From assembly GCA_900708905.1 (NCBI GenBank), contig CAADRB010000017.1:629994-693993 (forward strand): a stretch of DNA of 64,000 nucleotides, in the 5' to 3' direction. This stretch comes from Hymenolepis diminuta. Lineage: Eukaryota > Platyhelminthes > Cestoda > Cyclophyllidea > Hymenolepididae. Shown here in pieces: positions 48,621 to 64,000 of this stretch; within the stretch, counting starts at the first letter, position 1, and each line of letters opens with the position of its first letter. The notes below the pieces were generated by a model. The model saw nothing but the letters and a program-made list of their open reading frames with translations, was not told where the DNA came from and made no database searches. A program made the translations under genes and the position numbers.

Positions 48621-50270
48621 TCTTTTGCCCCTCTCTCTCTCTGGAGCATGAAGGACTGTAGCATACATTATAACAGTAAGAGTGACAATAATCTACGACA
48701 CAGGGAAGTGAATTTTTGCCTTATCGTTCTGAAAATAGAAATATCAGCTATGAATTCAGACGTTTCATTTCTTAATACTCTAGATCAAACAAAATACAAG
48801 TGTGACCAAACTGTCATGTATTAGAATGTCGCCGTCAATTCTGCCATAACTGACTATCCTTATGGGACTGTTGAGGTAATGCAGATTGCATACGAATAAG
48901 CTTACTAAATTTCTGCAAATGTAGAAAAATTGTATATGCTTTTTGATCTAAGATGAGTTTTGAACATGTAACAACCCCATGGACATGCCGTGTTAATACC
49001 CTAATGCTACACATCTGCTTTCCCAAGTAGATCAGGGTATGCAAGTTTTCTTTTAAATAAACAAACGATTATATAATACTTTACAAAAATGTGCATCTCA
49101 CCAATCTTCAAGTAAATGAAAGAATGAATAATAAAATCTGTGGAAAGGGGATAGATATGAAGGCAGGCTCTCTAATGGGAACTGAGGAATAATCAAGATC
49201 AAAGTTCCCAAAAATTTCCTCACCCACTTTCCGCAAATTAAGTTTTGTAAAGCTACATATCCGCTTATTTGAATAGTATTAATAAATACTGACTCTGTAA
49301 GCCAACGGTTATTATATCATAGTATCTTAAATTAGTCGTTGATTCGATCAACTGCCCTTAGCATTCGAAAATACGTTCATTATTACTGACTCAATAATTA
49401 CGGATGAGAAATTAGAAAAGTATTCACAGCCAAGTATCGTGTACTGATTGAACCTGAGTCTGGCTCTATACAATTACATGTGTTTGTCTCTCGCTTCATT
49501 AACCACAGAGAAGTTTGTCTACCCTTACATGTGCAATTTCATAAAAGAATACAATGCGATATAGATAGTCGCATTTAGATGCTTCATAGATCGGTAGCCC
49601 TGAAATAAAATACCCAATTCGCCGGGCGCCGGTAATCCAGTTTCTTAGAGACCGGTAGGCAGAAACTTTCGTCCAGAGGGCATGCAATAAATTTCACCTA
49701 TAGAGACTACTCAGTCGAGATCAAAGCTTTCTTTTTGGCGGCGATAATTGATAAACAGGCAGCAAGGTAACCAGAGAGTAGAGTAACCAGTGTTCTGATG
49801 GTTATTGGAGAGTAGAGAGCTAGGGTTTGTCAAAGTGCTTTGTTCAGCCGTGCTGTAAACATTTGTGAAATGGTTGGTCAGAGATCGTCCAAACATAGTT
49901 ATATCGCATATCATCTCAAATCAGAGACAAGTGATAGTATCAGCCTTAGGCGAGAAGTTTAATTCAGGTGATTGTGAAGTTAGAAATGGATACCCCACAC
50001 GTCTGCTCTGAGAAAATCACGACCAACTTCTCAACTCAACAAATAAAAATAAGTAACAAATGCGGAGGTGACTAACACACCTCGAGCCATCGGGTCCTGT
50101 TTTCATTGTCAGGAGTCTAGAGACAAAATTTTGGGTTCTGGAACGTCAGATCTAGCTGCAATGAAACCTGATGACTTTGGAGCTCAGATGAACTAAGGTT
50201 ATCTTGATTCCTCGACTTTAATTTTTGTTTTCAGCATTCCTCCTTTTAAATAGAATTTTTTCTTATGCGT

Positions 50271-50688
50271 GCTAGAGTTAAGATAACAACTAATGGCTGA
50301 CAACTAACGTCAGTTCTAGAACAGAAGACCAAGAGCTGTTTGGGCCAATTTGCACTGATCAAGTTACAATGAGGATTCAAGCGGGTAAGAGAGAGATAAG
50401 GGACAAAGGCGATAAAATGTCATTGTATGTCTGCCCGTGTGTCTCAGTGGAAATACAAAGACGGTTTATTTGAGCCACTTGGGTAACAACGCGCGTGAGA
50501 TATGAGTGCCAATTTACTTTCAGTTACAGAAAAAGGAGAATCGATAAACTTGTCTAGATATTACAGATAGGAGTTTAAGCCATGGGGACATAAAGATATC
50601 ACTGCGGCTTCGTGGACGAAAAACTGAAATATTGTCATAGAGGATGCAAATGAATAACTTTAGGAATGCATTGAGGGTCATCCCTCAC
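50271..50688 (+). mobile_element. MITE-like family A, copy 3 (diverged)
   Basis: Retains TAGAGTTAAGATAACAACTAA at the left, CAGAAGACCAAGAGCTG, and CACTGCGGCTTCGTGGACGAAAAAC near the right end, which copies 1 and 2 also carry. Shortened in the middle and more diverged. Confidence 0.5.
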
Positions 50689-51439
50689 ATGTTTAGATTT
50701 GCCTCGGTGACAAAATCCCGTAAAATTATCTTGCTTTAGTATGAGAAATACATATAAATAACAATGGCAAAATACAATTTCCATCCCTTTAGGTCCCCAT
50801 ATTGGGCTAAAAGCCTTCATAATTGACTAACGCCTACCTAAATGAATTTAGGAAGTAGTGTCATATCAATCTCTGTTATAAATCGCGGTAGTTCACATCA
50901 AGCGCATAATAGCCTCTAAAAATCAGAGTATCACTGTTTCCCATCAACAGAAGTTATCTTAGAAGTCCAACCAAGTTAGGCTAAGAAATATCCCTTAACA
51001 AATTTAATGATTTTCCTAAACACTAACAGAATATAATATCATTTCCCAAATTAGAATGCCAGGTGTTGCATGGAGACTAACAGGTGGTTTGAACAACCGT
51101 AAGTAATGAGAGGGGGAGGTAAGTTAGGAATTAATATTTGGAAGAATGAAAACTAAGTTGTGACAAAGAAGCTAACGTACGATACGATGAGTTTGAAGGA
51201 TGAATCTTTATCCATTTCCAAAATTTTTATTTTTGTCGTCACTAAGCCCTGGGACCTGATTATCTCTACCTCATAGTGATGCTTGAAGTGGTTGACCCTA
51301 CTGTAACCCTGTGGATAGCCAATTGGTTTATTTTACCTATCCGATTAAGCTAATTAAGGGTTCATTGAATGAGCGCTGTAGGGATTCAGCGTCCCAGCGG
51401 CGATGTTCGAAATCATTCCACTTGTTTATACTACCTTTC

Positions 51440-51672
51440 CTATATGAGGCTATATAAAGCCTTTTACACCATATACATGGACGAGGGGGGTGGAGACAGG
51501 CACACGTGTTTGTCAATTACCGGCTCCTACGTTTCAGTCACATCCACTCCGTCCCTCATCTCTCGCTTACCCTCTTGAATCCTCCATCGGGGTTTGTTCA
51601 ATACATTTTAGTCTAGCCAGCCCTTGGTGTTCTCTTCTACAGCTGCTGTTAAATAACAGCAACAGGTTTAAA
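51440..51672 (-). mobile_element. MITE-like family A, copy 4 (inverted, truncated)
   Basis: Reverse complement matches the left half of copy 1: AACACCAAG(A/G)G, and the GTAGGAACCGGTAACTGAC-like block near 51520 (here CCGGCTCCTAC). About 750 bp from copy 3 and in opposite orientation. Confidence 0.45.
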
Positions 51673-51679
51673 CAATTTT

Positions 51680-54600
51680 GCATTGAGCATTCAAAAATAA
51701 ATCGTGATTTCACAGTTAAGACAAAGGAGGCATATGTATTAACATGTTCGTTCGAAAGAATGCTGAAGTTTCGACTCACTACCCTCTGATCTGCCAGATT
51801 CCACTACCTTAGGACTCATTTTAACTGATAACTCCACTTTTTGATGCAATGCCCAAATCAACAAATTTATTTTATGAAATTTGATAGCATTTTTGCCGTT
51901 TACTTCCCTTATTCACTCGTTTATCTGTTACTGACTTACTGTTGCATAGGCTGTCAAGTGGTCAGCCAATCATTTCTCGCTAACTGGGCCCTCTATGCGT
52001 TTTAACTCACTAGATAAACAAACCGTCTACCATTTTCTTCTCATTACGGGATTGACATTAAATATTTTGGTCTAAAAATTAGATTACTTTAATTCAAGGG
52101 TATTAAAACCTCATAAACTTCATTAATGGCCTCACTACCAACGTAAGAAAAGAGATAGCATTGTAGATAAGACAAGGATGTAGGTTTTGAAGAGAGCTCC
52201 CATAGTTTGATTTCTTCTCCTTATGAAAAGGAGGAATTTAAATTTAAACTTATTTCAGAATTTGCAATTACTTACCTCCTAATGCTAAAATATCTAAAAA
52301 TAGATATTTGCATCTGCATTTGCTTGTAACTTCCTGAACCACTCGGGAATAGCTTTAACATTTATTAGAACTCTCGTGAAATTGAAGTCATAACATCTCA
52401 TAATTACCTCTAAGTTTCAAATAATTCATGTAGTTTCTTTTAATTATTTCCATAGGAGAATTTCGTGGGGCATTAAATCAAGATTTTTGGCTGGGCAAAC
52501 ACCAAAAGTTTAATTAAGAAATCAGTGGAAAACATAGTCAAGTAAGAGAGGCACAATGTTCCAAGCATTCCATTAAGCATACTTCGCAGACATAGTGAAA
52601 GAGAGGCCACATCCCTTGTTGCCTTTTAAACTACTATCATTAAATTACCGGGTCTGCAGCCATGATAGTACATGGTGTTCTATCCATCGATCTGAATATC
52701 TGCTTCTTTGGCCATACTCAAACGTATTTGAATTTTCAACTCTGTCACTTCCCACTAACTGGTCGCGCTCAATTAAAGTTAAAGGATTGAAAAATATCAG
52801 GAAACCGGCTCGAATACTTTCAAGCAAAACTTATAAGCTTCACTCTCCGGCACTGAGTTATCAAATATTGGTTTTCTGTCCCCACTTTCGAATACGTAAG
52901 ACCATCACTGCGATTATTGGCTAGCCAAACAGAGAGTCATTTATAAATACAATGCTATAAAAGCAAACTCACTTTCTTACTTTAAAACCCTGGTTTGAAA
53001 TGTAAGTCTTCTTCATTCTACTTCCTGTGGTCTGAGTAGTTGTAGCTTTATAAATTAGCAACAGTGTTATAAGCAAAAGACAATCGTAGAGTTAAAGGAA
53101 TTGAGAAAACAAACAGTGAAAAAGGGGATTACTTTCATCATCTTACATACCATGTTTATGAGAACATGCGTACTGAAGTAGTCTGACCCTGTTTAACGCA
53201 AAGGGGTCCCTGCAGTTGCCAAATTAATGCACCCTGAAAACTTATCCAATCATAATAAGGCAAGTATAAATATACTGTTGCGACAGTATAGTTAACTTTG
53301 TAGTGCGTGTAATAAAACCTAATTAAGAATTCCATTTTCTGAAACACTTCACTCACTAATATGGTAGCAGAACAATTAGAAACACAATCTATTCAGTAAT
53401 GTACTACTGATATATATTTAAATAGATTTAATCCTGGCTTTCATGAAGGTTCTCACGAAAGGCGCATAGAACGGGTAATACAATTAATCAATTAATAACT
53501 GGACTTTAGCTAATTTTTGAAAAATTGCTCTTACCGTACTGCAGCATGTTACATATTTCAGTCATGGGTGGCATTCGAATGTCATTTAAGCCATTCTACG
53601 CGTATATTATTCTCAAGGTCAGTTGTCATCGACCAATCAGATTAAAGCACGTCGAAATGAACTTCGCAACCATTGCCTAGAAAAGTGGTTAAATGACTCA
53701 CGTGAAAGCAGACTATATTCTAATAAATTCCAGATTAAATTATTCACGGTTTCTTGATAAATATAACCCCTGTTTAGCATAAATAAAGGGAAGGTTTGAA
53801 CTAGAATCTGTGGAATTCGTGCCATTTTGTCTAATTTGTTTGGTTAGATAAAAAAATAACTACGAAAATACTGGTGGCTTATTACAGTAAATATACCTTT
53901 TACCATGATTATTTGAATATATAGCGCCCATATTTAGTAAAGTGGCCACATTAAAGAAGTGAATCAAGGTACTTAAATAACTCTCAAGCAAGTTTAGGAA
54001 AGTGTTTTCCGACAATCACCCTTTGGTAAAAGGGTTTCAATATAGAGAAACTCAATGTCTGCTGGCCCCCTTATTAGCCAGGTTTAAACAGTGTGGTCGA
54101 CCATTCCCCTTACTGAATGTGCACCGACCATTACCCATCACCTTTGACAGTGCAGACGAACATATTGATCGCTCCGCTACCAGTGCACAATCTGTACGTA
54201 TTTCCCACGTGATAAGAGGCTATACTCACCAGACCAAGTCTCTTACTTATTTTAAACAGTTTGGAGGAGGATAGAAAATCAGTTCTATTTATTAACCAAA
54301 GATGAATGTGAACATGCATGCGTACATTCGTTAAATCCTGTCCCCCATATCCGTCCGATCGCGTATCTACATGAAGATTGACCTCTTGTATGTAGATATT
54401 GAAGCTTGAGATCGCGTATTGTTCTGTATTGACGATCGTTGATTGTTGTCTCATAGCATTGTCAGGTCATAGCATTAATCATTGAGACTTGTCACCTCAA
54501 TCACTGGACAAATGTTCATGAAATGATGATTGTTAATAGGTTTCAGATGTGTTGACAATTGTAGATTGGTGAATTTGTCTATTTTTTATTTTTAATTAAT

Positions 54601-56990
54601 GCAATCTCGATGCTCTTTAGCCTTGAAAAAGAAACAGCTAATGTGTCTCAAGATTCTAAATTTTCTGATTTAGAACGCTTCTAGCTGGCCAGTCTAATTT
54701 TCAGCGAGAAGTAACCCTTTATTTGAGAGTTACATTGTTATTATTGCCGCAACACAACACAACAAAAATTCGTGGGAAGATATCAGGATAAATGGAACAA
54801 CAAACGACAAAAATAAGATTTGAAAAGAGAACGGAGTCATCAGTAATTAGGTAATGAAGTAAGAAAATCGTGGTTCTCCCTTTTTTAGTTTCATAAGCTT
54901 TGATTGACGCATATATTCAAAATGGAAAGAGCTCAGTTTGTGATATTCTAATGTACAATCTTTATCAATTGAGTGACAAGTCCACTATATTCATATCCCC
55001 TCGCCGGTTGATTCAACCACATGGTTAGTCATGTCGCTCTACTTACCTCTATCTTTCTACAGCAAAGAGCAATTGGAGGAGATTAGCAAAGATACATTTA
55101 AATAGGGAATTAAATAATTTAGTTAGCCATCACTTCTCTGTGAAAGAGTACTTTACCAGAAATTTTATTTGAAATTCTAACTAAACACAAGCATTTACCC
55201 ACAGTTTCCTAAATTTCTCGGGTGTCCAATATTGAAAGCGTGGTAGTGAAACTTCTAGATGGTCTTTGCATGGATATCAGTATACAGTTTTGCAAGGCTT
55301 CTTCACCTTCTTTACACTCCAAAACTGACTTACGAACTTCATAACACACTGATAATTTGAATATTCACACTACTTAGGCTTATAAAGTGAGTTAATTCAA
55401 AATCGACCGTACAGGTAATCGACATACTTCTCCAAATGTGGCCGTAATTATTAGCTAAACTGAACTCAAATAAGACTTCTATGTGATAATCCGCAGTCTT
55501 TTATCTCCAACGTATATAATCTCGTTCTTTAAATGATTGGGATTACGTTTTTTTCATGATATTGCGTCAACGCATCTCCTTTAATAATTCGCTATTCTTC
55601 TGCTTTCAGATTAAGTTTATTTTCAAAAAATACCTCGTTCATCGTATTCTCCCTCCTATTCGGGTACCATAATATCTAATCAGTCCGCTGTCGTTAATTT
55701 AGAACACATTCCATCATGTGACTGAAAGAGATAGACTAATACTTCATCGATCCCCAAATAAAACCGTGTCCTTTCAAGATTCGAAATAAAAAGGCGAAAA
55801 AACAGATTCCTCATCTCGATTTTATAACTTTAAATGTAGTGAAATCAATATTTAAAATTCAGGGTATTGTTTGAAAACACTAATGCACAACTGATTGGTC
55901 GAGCTAGCTTGTGATTGGCTAGCGTACGTACGTAAAAGATAAAGTTTAAAACACACGGATTACGTTCTTCAGATTATTGATTGACCGTATCCTAACCCAC
56001 CACATTGGTCGAAGGAGATGAGAGAAATAAACATTGTTTGGTGTTTTAGGTATGAAAATATTATGATAAATTTAAGGAGATGACAGGATGCTGTTCAAGA
56101 ACATTCTCCGGATCTTTAATTCGACACAGCCAACTTTAATGGACAAAAAGTAGCATTTAATGGTATAAATTTTTAATTTGCATCTCTTACATTTGAAATT
56201 ATTATGTTTCCAATAGCTCCCTTTCTAAATGAATAGGTAGGTGTAACTTAGATCTTTCCAGAATGCTCTTTGTAGAATATAACACCCCAGAAATTCTGCA
56301 CTTTTTTCATCCCGAATATTTATAGTTTTGGGTCCGTTTTTATGAATGACTGGATTAATGATATAAGAGATGAAAATTTTTTGTGATAGAATGATACATA
56401 CGTTTGATAAAAGTACCTAATTTGCATGTTTCTAATGTTACTGATAATTGTTACTGGCAAGATGGCTAAAAATAAAATTCAATGAGTGTCGATAACTGCT
56501 TGTAAAGATATTATTATCAGATAAAATCATATAGAGAAGAAATTGGCAGTGCAATCATTCTTCTAATATTTTACACTCCCGAATGTGTGATTTCATGTTA
56601 TTATTGTTCTTAATTCAAGGATGCTCTGGGAATTGAACGAAAATGCTTCCACGAATTTAATTTCAGAAATAAACACTACTGAAAAAGAATGCCAAAATAT
56701 AAAAATGGTAATCATAAAGCTTTGTAGACTTTTCTTCAATGTACTAGAATTTGAAAGCTACACATTTTTTTGTCAATTTGTACTTTCGATAGGATCTTTT
56801 AATAAATGGACGTTTTGTATTATATTATTTAGCAATACAAGAACTGAATGCTTAAAAGAGCCAAATAGTCAAAACATCGATGAGATGGGTGTTGAAAGGA
56901 GTATATAATGAAGTCAGGATGTCAAGGTTTATCTTTGTTTGACTTAAAGAAGTACCGAGTTGATCACTTACTTACGAGGACTATGAAGAC
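51680..56990. other. Intergenic DNA
   Basis: AT-rich with scattered short frames on both strands. No motif, splice structure or clear repeat seen. Confidence 0.4.
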
Positions 56991-56999
56991 TCTACTTGA

Positions 57000-57460
57000 A
57001 TGAAAACAGCTTACGGAGCTCTGACGACTTGAAGTTTTCACATATTTCATCTCTGATATATTAAATTAGTTGGCTGAGGAATATATTATAAGACGATTTG
57101 CTTTCTCAACCATTGGGAAAAATTCGAATTGAGGTGGCAAGACCGACCCTTCCTAATTAAAAAGGCCCAGTCAATAAGCACTGAACATTGGAGACGAACA
57201 TTTGGTGCAATTCTGAGGATAAATCGTGAAATTTGAATTTTGGAACGTGAGCTGCCCTCTTAGTAAATTTTGTGCAACCCGAACCCGAAAATCAAATGAA
57301 GGGAAACTCTTTGTTACCCTGACATTTTTCTTACCATCCATTTCATTTCCTCCCTTTTTCAATTATTGAACTTTCTGTTAATCATTTCATCTGCTTTCCA
57401 CAATTAAAAATTGCAAAATTTATTCTGTTTTACTGTTAGTACTTAATACCAGTAATAAGG
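57000..57460 (+). repeat. Repeat family E, copy 3
   Basis: Aligned with copy 1 over roughly 400 bp, including the less conserved left part (GAAAACAGCTTACGG against GAAAACATAGCCTTGAG). No conserved open frame. Confidence 0.55.
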
Positions 57461-59630
57461 AGTATAATTCTCTTCGTAATATTCTAATGCTTCAGAACTT
57501 AGTTTTCATCATTTCATCATTGCTGAATTAATTCACATTAGAGCTTTTAGACCAGTTGATTTAATTCAAGTACCGTCCCGGTTATTTTGTGCATTATCAT
57601 AACTATGAGTAAGACTATCACTGATATTCCTGGTCCTAACCCTCTTTCTCTCTTTTAAAGCTCTATTCACAGAGCTTCATCCACTTTTACAGTACGTATT
57701 GTCATAGCAAAAACCTCTTACAGGATTTTAGTCATTCGTGAGATAATATTTCTGACCGTTGAAAAGAGGTTATTTCAGCAAAGTATTGGGAACTATGTAC
57801 AAAACCCCAGTAGATCTCAGAGGGAACACGTCTTGTCTAAATCAAATAGTATTATATTGTGCAAATTACAACTACTCAGATAGACGAGTAAGGGACTTTT
57901 GATGACAGGGGAAGTCAGGCATACCCAAATGGCGTGCCTCAAAGAAAGCTTATCAAATGGTCGGATACTGAGAGTCAAGAGAGTACAGTTTCAAATTTAC
58001 ACCTTAAGTAGAGGAGTGGCATCCTGGATAAACTCACTTTCTGTCATTCCTTTTTTGGTCATTACTAATCATGACGTTTGATCTTTGGATGTGCTGCAAT
58101 GAGAATTAAATCAAAGCCCTCTAAGTTGGAAAATATCCACAGGTGCAAATTCTGGTACGTCTGTCGGACTGTTAGATATAAGCTGAAAAGAACACTTCTG
58201 AATTGAAAATTGCCTGTCTTTGTTATGAGAAAACATTTGGCTGTTAATATAATTGGGAGTACGCAGTGGAATCGTAGGGTAGGAGTAGTACGCACCATAA
58301 GAACCCAAGTAATTATGAAATGCATTGAGAGAATCAAAGGAATAGTTAGTGGACGATGGAAAACACATATGAGCAGATAACACGCCAATTTTGGTGAATG
58401 GATGCTATCGCGTATTTCTTATTTTTAGCTTAAAATATGATACGTAATAACATGTCAAGATGTTGATAATGGCAACCTACATTAGTTACATCAAATAAAC
58501 ATAAAACTCTACTTCAGAAAGGACAATTATCGATCAAGCATTTTGTTAATTTGTGCGCTCCCCCTGTTATCATTTTCTTGTCACTTTTCCACAGAAGATT
58601 CTAGATCATTCCTAAACTAGTATACATGCATCCTAGGATATTCCCGAATACGCGAGTTTACCGATGGAGTCAAACGTTTTATGAGAAATGGCTGTAGCTG
58701 ATACAGTTCCTGATTACAACACAGTGACGTTTTCCCCCAGCTTTTCAATATACATACTACATTAGCGTGGATTTCTCCATTTAAGTCGTTTTCAAATCGA
58801 TGAACAACGACTCTAACGATCAGTGAATCATCATAGCTTTTCTAGTTTGAAGATTGATTAATAATAATAGTAATTTAGGAAATAATAACATAAATGACAA
58901 GGAAAAAACGAGTATTTGACATAAATTGCTTGTTTTCCACAGTTAATAACCATTTTTATAACACCACACTAAATGGAATTTGGAAAAACGGAAATTTTTT
59001 GATGTCATTGTCACAGTAACATAATCAAGTCCTTAGTTTGACAGAAAAAGTAAACAGCAAAAAATCTATTGAGCTCTGCTGTTATTAAAATGCCTTTGTT
59101 AAAGTCATCTACCGGCACTTGATTCGTTCAAATCAAATCCGAGTATCGTGAATAAGAATTCTTTCAGGAACATAGAGGCCAGACCCTAAAATTTGAACTT
59201 TGTAGAATTAGAAAATTGTATGGAGAATGTATGCTCATTATAAGAAAGCGGCAACACGATATATTCAGAATTCAAATAGAATAAGGCACTTGATGATCCA
59301 ACTTCATTCTCTCACTCTACTTGGACTCTCCCCCTCCCCGCCTTCCCCCTCCTGTTTCCTTCTTCACCGGGCTACTTTGCTATTCCCTTTGTTCAGATGT
59401 TTTTCTATGATTAAAACCTGTGGAAAAATCGAATAATCAAATAGTGATTCTAATTTTTTAGTCATTGTTAGCCTCATACTTCTTTAACCATTGTTCACTG
59501 TAGACCCTTAACCTAGATATTTTCGTTCGAGAGGAAGATAAAACTCAAATAGCCTGTCTGCGAACATTAACCAGGTCAAATTCCGACTAATTGCAATGAA
59601 ACATGGGAACGCTTAATTAAGTGGTACTTA
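57461..59630. other. Intergenic DNA
   Basis: No gene supported. A pyrimidine-rich tract (CTCCCCCTCCCC type) occurs at about 59320-59375. Confidence 0.4.
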
Positions 59631-59639
59631 AATTTTGTT

Positions 59640-59892
59640 CGCAATTCGGTATCAATAATGATTACTTCAGGTACATTTAATGTGATTAGTCTTTCAGTTT
59701 TAAGGCCCATTTGTTGAAAAAAATTTCCAAACTCCATCATGGAAGCGCCCACAGCACTTGGCTTGACCATATGAAAGGTATCCTGGAGCCACCTCACCGA
59801 GAAACTTGCACTCCTGCTAAACAGAATTTACCAGTGCGGTTATAATCCACATCACCGACATACTCCGATGAGCGTGACAGATGTGAGTATTG
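59640..59892 (-). pseudogene. Kringle-like domain remnant
   Basis: On the minus strand the frame at 59862-59821 reads YVGDVDYNRTGKFC, placing Y, G, V, T, G and C at kringle spacing (Y-x-G ... T-x-S/T-G-x-x-C). A second frame at about 59760-59702 reads KCCGRFHDGVWKFFSTN, comparable with the kringle C-R-N-P-D-G...W-C-x-x-T-N part, and a third contains NVPEV near where kringles end. Frameshifts separate the parts, so it is not intact. Kringles occur in flatworm ROR-type receptors; the source is inferred. Confidence 0.35.
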
Positions 59893-60129
59893 ATTCTCTA
59901 GTCACCAGAAATGAATTTTACACACCCATCTCGAAAAAAACATTGAAATCTTGTTGTCTCCCTAACTGAGAAACTCCAATACAGTTAGAATTTCAGTAAC
60001 TATAAAGGGCAGTGGAGCTTAATATCTGTAGCTCTTTTTTGGGAACTCAATAGACTGTAATTTGAAAAACGCCAAATATTTTTTTCAGAGCAGTTGTGGG
60101 ACAGCGTGAAGGGATCGTGATTACCTGCT

Positions 60130-60262
60130 TTATATCTTTTGCTGAATACTGGGCGGTGGCGTAGCACCCAATATGCACTTCTGCCAAACTGTAGGTGACA
60201 GATTCCATATTCGTCAGTCCATATCCTGTGAACGGTTCGGCCAACCGCATTAGGTTATACCT
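60130..60262 (-). other. Exon-like coding stretch, unknown protein
   Basis: Minus-strand frame starting MRLAEPFTGYGLTN and including VHIGCYATAQYSAKDIKQ, followed by a good donor AG|GTAATC near 60122 and preceded by a possible TTTAG acceptor near 60270. GC is above that of its flanks. No family recognised. It lies between the kringle-like remnant and VCP on the same strand, so it may belong to the same lost gene. Confidence 0.3.
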
Positions 60263-61118
60263 AAATCGGATTTTTGATCACCACTGATCACCTTGCTTTA
60301 TCAACTATATATAAATTAACTCCAACTCTTTAATCAAAATACTCAATACAGCTGAAAGTATTTAGCGACAAATATTTCCTATGGTAATTGTGGAATTTTG
60401 AATTATGGGAACTAACTAGCTTGAATTTAAATCAATACGAAGACAACTGATATGACTCCTAAGCCCATTTGGAAGACTTCATAATTGAGTAGCAAATGAT
60501 TTGTTCGTGAAAAAGAATTGATAAATCAACAGCCACTACGAATCAATATTGTAGCAAGTTTTTACTAGATGTAAATCAGGATAAAACTGAACACATGCTG
60601 AAAAAATAGATCAGGTAATTAGGTGAAGAAATTAAGATCAGACAAAAATTGTTAACCAGGGAACATTCATATTTGTGTAAATTCACAAATCATTTCGCTT
60701 AATAATGGAAGACTACGTCCGAAATCTCACAAGTTCATATTGGAGGCATAGTTTTTTCGATAGCTTCAACAGAATATGAAAAGTATTTTGGAAAACCCAA
60801 ATATTACGCAAGGGCAGCTTTAGGTTAGCTTAAACTCAGGCTGATTCGAGTCAAAATCCAAACTAACCAGGAAAATCAATATCCACCGTTTAATAACATT
60901 TAGTTTTAACGTTCTGCCTTCTCTAACTAGTTGAGCATCCATATAATCCAATGTGATAGTGTACCTTTAACAATAAAATTCGAAAGACCTAATTTGTAGC
61001 TTAGCATAAAAAAATAAGTTAGATTATCGTTGCCCAGAAAATGATGCAAAAGAGGTTCCAATCGAAGATAGGCTAAAAAATCTAAACAAGTAGAGTAAAG
61101 GGAGACGAATAAGACAAA

Positions 61119-61124
61119 TTTAAT
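61119..61124 (-). terminator. Possible polyadenylation signal of VCP
   Basis: On the minus strand ATTAAA lies 80 nt past the VCP stop and is followed by T-rich sequence, the usual layout for cleavage and polyadenylation. It is the commonest variant of AATAAA. Confidence 0.4.
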
Positions 61125-61203
61125 CCTGCAACGTATAAGATTAATACAACCAAGGAAAAATGATAGCCGATCAAAAGGTTATGATGAGTGGGGGAGTGAG
61201 AAC

Positions 61204-63898
<2,695 letters not shown>

Positions 63899-64000
63899 AT
63901 TCGCAAGTTGACTAAGCTAGCGAGTTAAACGCAAATCACAACAACCTCAAATCCTATCACGAGTTAAACAATCTAAATTCATTCTTATTTAAATTAACGC
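63899..64000 (-). promoter_or_regulatory. 5' flank of VCP (truncated by window end)
   Basis: Only 102 bp upstream of the start codon are in the window. No TATA or CCAAT box is evident. The 5' UTR and promoter lie here or beyond the edge. Confidence 0.3.

Noticed and set aside
51369..51789. Overlapping plus-strand frames of 69 and 99 codons
   Set aside because: They lie within inverted family A copy 4 and have no protein motif.

Overview
This window is nuclear DNA from an animal, most likely a parasitic flatworm (tapeworm or fluke). The reasons are AT-rich, gene-poor sequence, spliced genes with GT..AG introns, very short introns (35 and 37 bp) at the 5' end of one gene beside multi-kilobase introns in the other, and dispersed low-copy repeats. 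The flatworm assignment is an inference; the eukaryotic and animal assignment is firm, from a complete VCP/p97 gene and a plakin-family gene.

Only two convincing intact protein genes are present. They are convergent and about 34.6 kb apart. (1) Plus strand, 4794-26553: a 12-exon gene that I assembled from splice phases, predicted at 3521 residues. The first ~500 residues are a plakin domain (helical spectrin-like segments with the plakin-type SH3). No calponin-homology domains precede it, and I see no coiled-coil rod or plectin repeats. Instead one 9187-nt exon encodes about 3060 residues: twelve degenerate copies of a beta-like unit beginning V/T-Q-V-G-x-x-L-I/V-P, recurrent S-D-V/L-Q-T-Q-I motifs, a duplicated Cys module (CxC-x17-CxxC, 42-residue period), isolated CxxC knuckles, and three ~48-residue repeats near the C-terminus. 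This architecture matches no plakin I know and is the best candidate here for an undescribed system. (2) Minus strand, 63898-61204: a complete six-exon gene for the AAA+ ATPase VCP/p97/Cdc48, 802 residues.

The rest is large introns and intergenic DNA. I can support several repeat families by comparing copies inside the window: family A (~500 bp, MITE-like, four copies), family B (five copies, two inverted), family C (two copies), family E (three copies), and a pair of ~200-bp direct repeats about 2 kb apart around 28-30 kb. Between that pair lies a decayed array of an 18-residue coding repeat and an antisense 100-codon open frame. Other decayed or isolated coding pieces are a Kelch-repeat fragment (38.6-38.95 kb), a kringle-like fragment (about 59.65-59.89 kb, minus), and exon-like frames near 41.5 and 60.1 kb. 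I see no tRNA, rRNA, CRISPR or viral genes.

Nothing suggests the two main genes act together. VCP is a housekeeping ubiquitin-dependent segregase. The plakin-like protein is probably a cytoskeletal or junctional scaffold.
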